Shown here: positions 33,501 to 44,146 of the stretch, in pieces
How positions within the stretch are numbered: the stretch's first letter is position 1
How the letters are laid out: every line of letters starts with the position of its first letter
Source of the DNA: Monosiga brevicollis MX1
Taxonomy: Eukaryota > Opisthokonta > Choanoflagellata > Craspedida > Salpingoecidae
DNA: 64,000 nucleotides
Reading direction: 5' to 3'
Assembly (NCBI RefSeq): GCF_000002865.3
Contig: NW_001865039.1
Location: forward strand, 3,266,359 to 3,330,358
Position numbers and translations under genes: made by a program
The notes under the pieces: model-generated
Seen by the model: the letters and a program-made list of their open reading frames with translations, nothing else
The model's database searches: none
What the model was told of the DNA's origin: nothing

Positions 33501-36500
33501 ACAACTTTTCACGCATTGCACCGCACGTGGATCGCTATCGCAAAGGCCTGGACCGTGATCCTTTTTTGCGTGCCAACGGTTATGTCAGTTTAGGCAACTG
33601 CCCCTGGGCAGGAGACCACCGCGTGGCAGGCAATCCCATCATGCCCGCCACGGGCTTTATTGAGTTTTTCCTCGAAACCATGCAACTGCCCAGCGCCACT
33701 TACGCCGCCCATCTGGCACAGATTGAGTTTCGTGAGGCCTTGCCCCTGGACACTCATGAGGAAGCCCATCTGCACGTGGTGTCAGGGGACCACGGCGAGT
33801 ACCGCTTGCAACACGCCGACGAGCCAATCCTCGGCGAAGGGCGCTTCCGTGCTACCAACAACAACCGAATCATTGCACGTTGCACGCGCCGAGACTTTGA
33901 CGCTCATCGCGCGGCCGCCTCCCTCGAGGCATTTGATTTCTTTGGCTACCAAACGAGTTGGTCTAGCCTTGACAATGCCTTGCGAGGGGCAGGCGGGCGC
34001 CGGGTGCGCCATCTGAACCATGATGCCTTTTACAAGCTCTGTCGAGACATGGGATATGAGTTTGGCTCTGCTCACGCCAATATCCAGGACCTGTATCTGG
34101 GCGATGAGGAGGCCATGTACGTGGTGGACTGCAGTCGCTACCCGGACGGCGAGGGCTTCCGCGTGCACCCGGCCATCCTCGACGCCTGCATCCATGGTGG
34201 CCTGAGTCTTCTTCAGACTTGGTCGACCACCTTTGTTCCCGTTAGTGTCGAGCACTTAACCATCTACCGCTGTCTGGACACGACTGCCGAGCGCGTCTGC
34301 TGCCAGGCCGTGGTGGTTGAACGCGGCCCGGAGCTCATCTCCGTAGACGTACTGCTTGTGCCTTTGGTGGGTGATCACCTGCAGCAAGATGCCCCGCTTG
34401 CTCTGTTCCGAGGATTGACTATGAAGCCGCTCAGCAGCCAGCTGCAAGCCGCTGCTGCGAGTGACCTCGACATCTTTCTCACCATGCGCCACCAGAGCAA
34501 GCTGCCCCCAGTCACTTGGAATGTGGGCGCCCTTCACCACGCGTACACTGCCGAACCAGAGGCAGAGGATTTGCGTACGCAATACATTGCACTGACCCGA
34601 GAAATTCCAAAACTTCAGCGCTACATTGGGCTGCACGCGGCGCACGCATGCCAGCGATTCGCTGGCCAGGAGGCGAGTCTGACTTCCGAGGCTGCGCGCT
34701 ATTTGAGCTCTCTCCAGCGTCTGGCTCAGTTTGCCAGCGCTGATGACCAGCCTGCGGACCCGCGCTATGTTATTAAAACCGGACAAGCGTTGATGACTGA
34801 GCTCCGACAGGTGCTGCCCTTTTGTGCTGCCGAGCTGCGCACGACAGAGGTTCTTTGCCATGAGCTCCCAGATTTTGTGCTCTATCCAGAGCGTGTTGGC
34901 GATGTGATATACGCAGATGATGCCCTCGTATCATTCTTCCGCTCCTCCCTGACGGTTCGCCCTGTCTACCGAGCACTAGCTCGCACGGTCAAGGCAGCAT
35001 GCGAGCAGCTATTTGCGCGCGAGCCTACCCGGGTCATCCGCATCTTGGAAGTGGGCACGCGTCATGGCGGCCTTACGCGTGAAATTAACGAGCTTTTACA
35101 AGACATGGGCACGGCTGGCTTAATCGAATACCATGCTTCGGACATTGCGGGCACTTTCCTACATCATGCGTCCGCCTACGTCACGGATATGCCCTGGGTA
35201 ACAACTCGCCGTTTCGACATTGAAAAGGATGCAGCAACGCAGGGGCTGGAACCGCAGAGCTACGACATTGTGGTTGTGCTATCCACGCTTCATGGTGTGG
35301 TCGACATTGACGTCGCAATGGAGCAGGTCAAGCGCATGGTGACACCCAACGGCCTCTTGATCAACACCGAGCCCTCCAACCCTGATCTCTGGTGGTTCAT
35401 GGAGGCTTGGTTTGGCGGCATGGAGGTGTGGTGGCGCTTCAACGACTTTCGCAAAACGCCCGCCACCTACCGCGCATACTGCGAGTACGCAAATTGTTGG
35501 ATGGCGCAGGAGCGCTGGGTTGAGCTTTTTGAGCGACAGTGGGAGCTGGGCGAGGTGTACGATCTTGCAGGCGGCGCCACGCCCTGGCTCTTTAACACTC
35601 TCTTCACCGTCAAGCAGAGCCCGGACACCTTGCGAGTGCCGACCGACATCAGTCGTGTTGCCAATGCCGATCAGGTATTTGTCGGTTTTGCAGATGCTTC
35701 ATCAACGCTCGCAACAACGCTGTGCGAGGGATCGGGCGGGGCTCGCCCCATTGCCTGCCCAATTCATCAACTCGAAGCAGAACTGCGCCAGGTCCTACTG
35801 GCGTCGACTGAGCCGGCCTTGGAACAGCCAGTACGCCGCTTGCGCCGAACGGATGGTGAGGTTGCGGCCCATGTCAAGTGTGCAGTCGTGCTAGATTTGC
35901 AAAATGCCTCGGTACGTGACGTCGAGGTGCTCAGGGTGCTCTATCTAGAGCTTTTGGACTTGGTCAAGCTGCTCGCCACTTTGCCGGACCAAAACTTCTC
36001 TCCGTCGCTGTTTGCTGTGACGCGTGGCGTGCACGAGGACAACTTCTTGCTGGGCTATGTTGCGGGTCTGTGGCGAGCGATCAACGATGAGTTGCCGCGA
36101 TTGACTCCGGTAGTGGTGGATGTGTCAGCTACAGCAGGAGTCAAAGGCGAACGGGCCGTCTTGGACGTGCTGCATGGCGTCTATGGCTACGAAAGCGAAT
36201 TTGTCATTGATCCAAAAGGCGAGGTCACGGTGCCGCGTTTGCACCGTTTGCCCGCTCACAGCGTCGATCTGACAGTGCCAACAACAAATTGTCGGCGCCT
36301 CGTGATTGAAAAGGACATCAAGGCCAACCTGCATGGCGCGCGCTTGTGTGGCGTCTTGCACGGTGGTTCACCCAAAGAAGCAAGCAACGACGGTCCAGCA
36401 AGCTTGCGCATCCGGGTAGAGCGTGCTGCACTCAACTTTAAGGTTTGTTTCTCCGTCTTGCGGTGTGCTCAAACGCAAACTCCCTACCCTCTTCTTTCCA

Positions 36501-38545
36501 TACTTGCGCACTCGTTTGTCTGTGGGCTTTTTGCGCGCTGTATGCTCCCAAGCGCTCCGCCTGCTTCTCCAACGCATTCAAATTTAACGGCGTCTGCAAT
36601 AAAAACTCGTCTGTGTGCGTAGGACGTCATGTTGACAGCCGGTCTGCTGGACAAGCTCAAGGACGGCCAACAGGCACAACTTGGCTTTGGGTGCATCGGC
36701 CGGTTGTTCGACGGGTCTAACCAGGGACAACGCGTGGTGGCGTTGGCGGAAAACTGTCTGGCCACTTATGTACAATGCCCCACCGACTTGATGCTTCCAA
36801 TCCCCTCCACACTTTCCTCCACGGCTGTGGATGCACTAGCCTGCATCACGCTGTATGGCACAGCCCACTTGGCTCTGGTGCAACGAGCACGCCTAAGTCA
36901 AGACGACGTGCTACTGATTCATTCAGCTACCAGCGGGGTGGGGCAATGCGCTTTGCAGCTGGCGCAGCACGTCGGCTGCCGCGTGATTGCCACTGCCGGC
37001 AGCGTGGAGAAGCGGCGCTGGCTGCAAGAAAATTTTAACTGTCTAGCCGTGACCGATTCACGTGATGCCACCCGCATGTTCCGTGACATCATGGTGGCCA
37101 CTCAGCAGACAGGCGTATCTGTTGTGCTTTCTTCGGCCGCCGGCGATGTGCGTCAGGCCCTGTTGGAGACGTGTGCGCCGGCGGCTCGCTTTGTGGACAT
37201 TGCCAAGGCCGACATGCTGAACAATGCGCACACGCACATGGGCGACCTTTTGCAGAATGTTTCGTACATCTCTTGCCAGCTGGATCTCCTAGCACATCGT
37301 CATCCCCATGTCATCAAAGATCTCCTGGCAGACGTTGTAGCTTACTTCGAGCGCGGCGTCTATGGACCAATTCAGACTGAGGAGTTTGAGCTAGCCAATC
37401 TGCCACTGGCTTTGAAAAGTGCGGGAAAGACGTTTCGCAAAGCCGTCTTTGTCATGGATGATGCCGCCGAAGCTCGCCTGCCCTCGACGGTCGCCCTGTC
37501 TGCTGTCGAGCAGTATGACCCCGAGGGTGTGTACATTGTGACAGGAGGCTTGGGGGGCGTCGGTCTCTGGGTTGCTCACATGCTGGCGCGACACGGGGCC
37601 CGTCACCTGGTCTTGGTGTCACGCAACGCCAACCAGCCTTCGCGGTATCAGCAGCACCTACTCGCCTCACTTGCGGCATTGGGTGCCGAGCTTCATCTCG
37701 TGTCTTGCGACGTGACGGATCGCGATCGGGTGGAGCGCATGGTGGTCGAGGCTCGGCGTCACGGGCCCTTGCGAGGCGTGATTCATCTGGCAGCGCGCCT
37801 GGCTGATGGTGTGCTGATGACGCAGCACCGCAAAACCTTTTTGCAGGGTGTGGAGAGTAAGGCATTTGGCCTGTGGCATTTGCACGAAACCACACTGACA
37901 GATCAGCTCGACTTTTTCATCGTGACAACTAGTACGCAGGACTTGAGTGGGTTGGAGCAGGGCAACTACGTAGCAGGCAACCTTGTCGCGACGCGCTTGG
38001 CACAGATGCGTGAGCGCCAGGGCCTACCTGCCACGGTCGTTGCGCTGGGCCCAGTCATTGGTGCCGGCATGGTGGAGAACGATCCCACTGTAGCGCGCAT
38101 TTTGCAGGCCCGTGGAGCGGGCTTCGTGCACGTGGCCGAGGTGGCCGAGGTTTTGCGCCTGGCCACTGTCCGAGGCTTGACCCGCTTGCCACCATATGTG
38201 ATGGCAACTCGAATCAACAACTTTCTGTGTAACGACTCCGTGCCGCTGGCGCCGGGCAACCTGAGATGGAGCCATTTCAAGGGCACTCTGAAACAGACCT
38301 CAGGTTCGGCAGACTTGACTCCAGCAGAGCGCTTGGAAAAGGCCCGAGAAAAGGTGGCGCAAATTTTTTGCACGAGTCCCGAGGAGATTGATGTCAAACG
38401 CCCGCTCATTCAGTTGGGCGTGGACTCACTCGTGGGCACGGAGTTACTTCACTACCTCCACTATCAATTGGGTGTTACGGCTACGTTTACTGATATCGTG
38501 TCGGGCGCCTCCCTTTCTTCACTCCTGCCAGTGGATGAGGCATAA
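30193..38545 (+). CDS. Membrane-anchored highly reducing type I polyketide synthase
   Basis: An iterative-type megasynthase of about 2,659 residues building a reduced polyketide or fatty-acyl chain from malonyl-type units. Exons: 30193-30318 and 30430-30518 (N-terminal, two hydrophobic helices: LPVLLQALLITAVCLLPLLE and LVYIAAAASIWLVSLIVVL), 30601-36442, and 36623-38545. Domains: KS (about 110-540) with catalytic Cys279 in VDTACASS, His415 in EAHGTGT and His457 in STLGHMEPAAG; AT (about 670-1000) with Ser774 in GHSVGE; DH (about 1060-1380) with His1078 in HRVAGNPIMP and Asp1266 in ILDACIH; C-methyltransferase (about 1500-1720) with an altered SAM motif EVGTRHGG; ER (about 1970-2310) with SATSGVGQCALQLAQ; KR (about 2325-2500) with TGGLGGVG and QGNYVAGN; and ACP with Ser2621 in GVDSL. 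There is no thioesterase. This is the order of fungal highly reducing PKSs. Intron 1 (111 bases) has no in-frame stop and might be retained. The join of the helix exons to the KS exon is inferred from matching splice phase. Confidence 0.93.
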
Positions 38546-39003
38546 GCCTGCGTCCCGTGCCACTTGGTCATGCTAGATAGAAGGCATGACACAGCGTCTT
38601 GTTGTCGTTGGACTGAGTGTAGATCTTCTCGCGTTTTGTGTTGCTCCATGCGCTGCTGCCCAATGCTTCTATTTTACCTCGCTTTTGCTTTTGTTCATTT
38701 TTTTTTTTTTTTTTTTCATTTTGTTTTTGCAGCTCGTGTCATGAGATGAACCAGAATGATATATAAATCTATTATTTTGATAGCTATGTCACGACTCGAA
38801 TATGAAATGATCTTCCATCATGTCTGCTAACTCATGCCTCTCGCATCTTGGCTTCTCTGATGCTCTCAGTCGGTCTGGTCGAATCACTCTCGCCACCCGC
38901 CATGTCGAGAATAGGGCGATCCGTTTCCAAGAAGGCGGAAGATCAGCGTTTATACCAGCGTTTTTACCGGCTGGCGCATTCGTAACAGACTACTCTCGGT
39001 TGA
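38546..39003. other. Convergent 3' spacer with poly-T
   Basis: Between the PKS (+) stop and the polytopic membrane protein (-) stop. T run at about 38698-38716 and an AT-rich patch at 38755-38785. No gene is seen. Confidence 0.5.
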
Positions 39004-42000
39004 CTAGAGAAGATGTTTGCCCTTGATCTCGTGTAGTCCGGCAAAAGCGTCGCTGAAGACGTCGACGAGGACGGCAGCTGTCTGGGTGAGAGCTAAGACC
39101 CAAGTCAACCCCATGCGTGACCACAACCAACCAGAAAGGATAGCAGGCAGCCAACGGGCAGGGTCACGATCCAGCTCGCTCCGAGACCAATGATAAAGCC
39201 AACTCCATGCTGGGGTGGCCATCACCAGGCAACAGATGATTTGCCAAACCAGACGGCGCCAAGTGTCTGCTTGTGCTATAAAAGGATTGTTCAGCGCCTT
39301 GTCGAAATCAAACCATGTGCGCTCCAGCTGGACCAGAGCACCACCCACCCACAGGGTCCAGCACGTCCAGCGCGGCCCAGTCGAGGATGTCCAGACTGCA
39401 AAGAGCGATCAAGAAGATGGGATCCATCATGAGATTCAATGCCGTGCGTGCAATTCTGAGGGCCTGCCCTCACCAAGAAGCCCTGATGCCCAGGGTCACG
39501 CGCAACAACTTACGAGGCCGTATGTGTTCGTGCACGAAACTAGCCGCCACAACGACACACAGCAACAAGACGTCCAACTGACAAGGGCACAATTGAGAGT
39601 GATGGTCAGGGTGGTATTTGCAGGCACATGCAGATGACAGCCGTGTGGAAGACAACCACGGCACCAGGCGGCCATTGTCGACACCAACATCGTCAGGATG
39701 GGTGGGTTGAGGGCGAAGGTTGTCTTGACAAAATGACCCGCACCTGGTCCCATATCAAGATGCCGCTTTGGTGGGCGGTGGAGGCAAGGCAGACCCCCAC
39801 GCCGTGAGTTCGACAGGTGGAAGCCACCAGCTTCAAGCCCAAGCTGACCGCGGCGACCAGAACGGCCATTGCTGCGGCTGCTCGCACCATGGTCGCTAAA
39901 CCATTTCGAGTTGGGTGACCACGCGATCCGCCGCTGGCAAATGGTGCGGCAGTTGTTGTACTGCCACCTACAGCAAACGCATGATGAGAAATGTGCCACT
40001 CAACAGTATTCAACAGGCTGGGGACAGCATAGGGAAGGTGTAGAGATGGATAATTTCGGATCGCACGCGTACCATCTGCCATGTCAGTTGAAGTGCTAGC
40101 CGCCAAAATGACGAGGGCGCCGGTAAGCACAGCCACTTCCAACTTCAAGGTCAAAAGTCGGTACAAATTGGTGGCGAGGGTTGATGGTGCAAAACGCACA
40201 ATCAATACCCAGAACGATAATGTATACGTTGCGATGCATTGTTAAAGGTTGGGCGAAGGCGGGCAGCACGCGGCCAGTGTGAGTGTGAGACTCAAGACGT
40301 TTGGATGGCGAGGGTAGAAGGGAAGGAAGGATGGGGCGTCTTTGGGACTAGCGTACATGCGAAAAGGGCATGGCCAGCGCCAATGCTGACCAAGGAGTAG
40401 CGCACCAGATGGCCAGACTCACAGCGACGCCAGTCAACGCTAAGCAATGCGCCAACAGATTCGGACCCATGTGAGGAAAAGGTGTTATGCAGGTGTTGAG
40501 AATGTACTCAAAAAATGAAAGACCATGAATGTTCTGAGAAGTGAGGGCACAGCATGCCACTCTTAACAGTGCACGCACCAAAGCGTGAGAACTTGGGAGC
40601 TTGGTGAAGATGGAGGGCTAAAAAGCCCACTGCAAGGCTGGCAGCCAACTCGAGGCCAAGCCAGAGCTGCGATGGCATTGTCACTGGGAGTTCGGTGGAG
40701 GCGGTATCCGGCGGCTCGAGGCGCAGGGCCAAGGTTCGACCAACCATGATGGCTGTCAGGAAGCGCACGAGCCATCGGCTCATTTCGGGAGCCCGAGTAA
40801 CTGTGGCCGCATCAAGTTTGGGCCTTGGAGCAAAGAGACCATACGATCGCGTCAAGCGCTGGAAGGCACTGAGCAAAGGACCGGCGGCGATGACATTGGG
40901 CGGACGACATGGGGCTTCTTCCGAGGCAGCGGGCCCTTGAGCTGCTGCCAGCAACGTGGCAACCAGCAAAACGTATTGCGTGTTGACATCGGCCAGTTCA
41001 GGCACGCCCAAACCCAGGGTCAGGCCGGCGGCAAGGACGGTGAGCAGGGCCATTATCGGGGTAACGGGGTCTGCAATGGGTAAGCGAGCACTTGCCAGGC
41101 CCCGAGCCATGCCCAGGATCAAGAGCAGCGCGGCGCTAGCCATGTGGCCGGGCTCGGTCAGGGAAAAGAGTGCGTTGCCAGCGAGAGTACACGCTGGAAG
41201 TAAGGATGGCCGGAACACACCGACGCCGGCATCCAGAGCCAACTTGAGCAGGAGGAGACCAAGCAGAGGTATGGAGAGTGCTCGAAAGGGGGAGGCCACC
41301 ATAAGAATGGTCACCGCAGGCCCGGTCAAGGCACCACGCCCCAAGTGCAGCACATGCTGGATGGCATCCGCCACGAGAGTGGACCAGCGTGGACCAGGCC
41401 GGGGTTGATGTAGGGGGAGTTCAAGCCCCAGATCCGGATTGAGAGCGGCTGGATTGGCGGCGCGCAAAAGCGCGGCGGCAGCAGCTGCCCCACAAAGGGA
41501 CCAGAGGGCGTCTAATGTCATCCACATGGGCGTGTTGGCCGCGGCAACGAGAAACAGAGCAACGCCCAAGACCACGATGACGGGCGTGGCATAGGTGGCT
41601 GGTTGCCGTGCGCAGGCCCAGCCGTGGTCAAGGAGGGCTAGATGCAAAAGAAGAGCAGTCAAGCTAGCTGGGCTAATGGCGGTGAGCCGCAGCCAGATGA
41701 CGCAGAGCAGGATTGAGTGCAGCAGGAGCAGGGTAATGGGCAGGAGGAAAGCTGCATCGCCAGTACTCAAGAGGGAGGACGTTGAGGGCGAAGCCGGCGA
41801 TACTGGCGGCATTGGCGCAGGGTAAGTTGATGCAGGAGTGACCATGTGCAACGGCTGAGCTTGGGCATCCACACCAAAAACGGTTTCACGGACAACCCCC
41901 TGGGAGCTGTGGGTGGCGCTGCGCTGGCGCAAAGAGGCAGCGTTGTCCCCTGTGCCGCTGTTTGTGACGGTTGCATTAGAGTCCAGATTGGAAGAAAGGC

Positions 42001-42544
42001 CATAGTCAGCGGGGGCATGGGCATGGGGGTGATTGTGCGTCAAGCTGTGCAAGTACTGGTTCAAGGCAGCCCAAGATGCGTAAGCAAGGCAGACGCTGTG
42101 GGCGCAAGCGATCCAAGGGTTGGGAGTCCAGCCACCAAGAGTGAGGCACCAGCCTACAAGCAACAAGGGCAAGCGGGCAGGCACCGTACTGGGCGCCTGC
42201 ATCGGACTGATGTCGGCTGTCGTGACTGGGCTTGTTGGAGCAGGGAGCGAGTCTGGGCGGAGGAGCAAAATGGCAACGGCAAGACGCAGCAATTCAGGCG
42301 CATGGCTGAGGCCGCCCACCCACGCAGCAATGGTCGTTATCGTCAGCAAGGCCCACACGAAACGCGTGCTGTGGACACGATGGGCCAGGACAGCCACGAG
42401 GGCGTAGACGGCGAGCACCAAGGCGCTGCGCGTCGCCATGAGAGTCAAGGTCAGCGTTGATGCCGCCAACAGCGGGCCGTAGGGCAGACGCAAAACATGT
42501 CCAGCTTCAGCCATGTTCGGCGCAGCTAACCCAACATCCCCCAT
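39004..42544 (-). CDS. Large polytopic membrane protein, unrecognised
   Basis: A first exon of about 2 kb (from the ATG at 42544; an upstream in-frame ATG at 42709 is possible) encodes some 12 or more hydrophobic helices, for example LLAASTLTLTLMATRSALVL and ALTGPAVTILMVASPF. A soluble loop of about 130 residues (roughly 42030-41760), rich in H/S/T/P, interrupts them. Minus-strand pieces further on are also hydrophobic: NLLAHCLALTGVAVSLAIWC (about 40450), VAVLTGALVILAAS (about 40130), LLLCVVVAASFVHEHIRP (about 39550) and MMDPIFLIALCSLDILDWAA (about 39420). The last exon, after an acceptor near 39398, gives LVQLERTWFDFDKALNNPFI and two more helices, ending at 39004. I could not place it in a known transporter family. 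Composition (A/L/T-rich) and length suggest a transporter or membrane enzyme. Exon ends between 40500 and 39400 are provisional. Confidence 0.65.
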
Positions 42545-42959
42545 GGTGACAGGAGGTACAAGCTCTTGTCCTATATCCGCAAGACCGCCGCCTCCCGCCC
42601 CCCACCACCACCCGGTGTTTGCTCCTCCTGCGCCGGGAGCGAACGGCGGCGGGCACACACCGAAAAAAAAATTAATGACGTCTAAGCGATAGTGTGATGT
42701 TGGACACACTTTACATAGCCAAAGCGCTGGTTCCCGCTACCAAATGTTGTCCTTGACCTGGTCGTTTGACAAAAGAATTTGCGTGTGTTTATGCTGGCAA
42801 ACCAATAGTCATCATGCGGGGGTTCAATCCAATGCCATTGTCAGCAAATTGCTGGTATCGTTTTTTGCTAGCAAGCGGCTGGCTTAAAGGCACCCTTAGT
42901 TTCTTCCTTTCTTTTGTTGTTATTAGCGATTTCTTATGCTGGCTCTCTCTCAAATCCCC

Positions 42960-43007
<48 letters not shown>

Positions 43008-43527
43008 GTGCTACTACATGTCAGAGGAGGAGGAGCTGTGGACTTTTTCTCTTTGAGGTGTGTGACTTGAGCGAGCGAGCGTCATCAATGGCAGCGACGG
43101 GTCCACAGGCCGAGGGGTGCGGCCATGTTGATGGGGTGCTGGGAGAGATGCGATGGGATCTTGTTCAATTGGCTCACCCTGGTTTGCCCCTCGGTGCTCT
43201 CACGTAGCTTTATCGTAAACGTGCTGGTGTGAATGGCCAGCGCTCGCCTTGCGCGACCTTGACTTGGTATGCCGCCCTCGGCCAGGCTGCTGCAGTCGTG
43301 GCTTTCGTTTCGCCATGTGTGCGAGCAAATCGAAGCCGTTCATCCCATGCATTTACGCTTTGGGCTCTTGATTTCTTTCCTCGTCTGGTCTCCTTTCCAT
43401 GGTTTCCTACCTCCTTCATTGCCTGATCTGATCAGGAAGGGGGCGTACAGGACATCTACCATCCGCGCTCCGTTGACCACTCCTGTCTTGTCTTGTCATA
43501 ACCTTCTCTTCGGCCTCTGTGTGTGTG

Positions 43528-43602
<75 letters not shown>

Positions 43603-44146
43603 CTATGTCTTCCGTTTTTACATGCCTGCCGTGCTTGCCACCGACGTCATTTGACCCCCCCGCTCGGTAGCCTTGTCCTTGCTCTTTTTTTTTTTTTCTT
43701 GCTTCTTTTTTTTTTCTATGTCTCAAGTTGTTATAGCCAATGTCCGGGTTCACGGCTAACCTCATGAACCCTGAATGTGTACTTAGATCTTCTAGAATCC
43801 AAAAGCGAGAGCCTCACCTCCGGTATGATTTGTCGCATTTATTCCCATCGGCCCGCTGTCTTCTTCAACTCTCCATTGATGTCCCGGCTGTTGTGCTCAT
43901 TTTCTTGTTTTAACTTTCCAGAGTGTGGTGGCTTTCATGGCAGTGAAAGCGTGATCCGCACCTTCTTCGCAACACACACACACGCACACATACACATTCA
44001 TACTCGGCTGGCATTTTCAGGGCTGCTTGTTCAAGCTTCCGGGGCAGACCCGTCAGCTAGCTCGTGGACCTCAACCAAGAATCAGCCTAACTGCGCGCCC
44101 AGAGTGGCTTTGGACCCGCACGTAGCCGCCGCCCCGCACCAGCGCC
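42545..44146. other. Divergent intergenic region with CT and long GT microsatellites
   Basis: 1.6 kb between the polytopic protein (-) and Vav (+). It holds a CT run at 42961-43004, a GT run at about 43529-43600 and short T-rich tracts (about 43685-43718). Open frames across the repeats are artefacts. No gene is recognised. Confidence 0.6.
43529..43600 (+). repeat. Long GT dinucleotide microsatellite
   Basis: About 36 uninterrupted GT units upstream of the Vav start. A candidate length-polymorphic marker. Confidence 0.95.

Noticed and set aside
42800-42850. GGTTCAATCC resembling a tRNA T-loop
   Set aside because: No matching acceptor, D or anticodon stems could be built around it.
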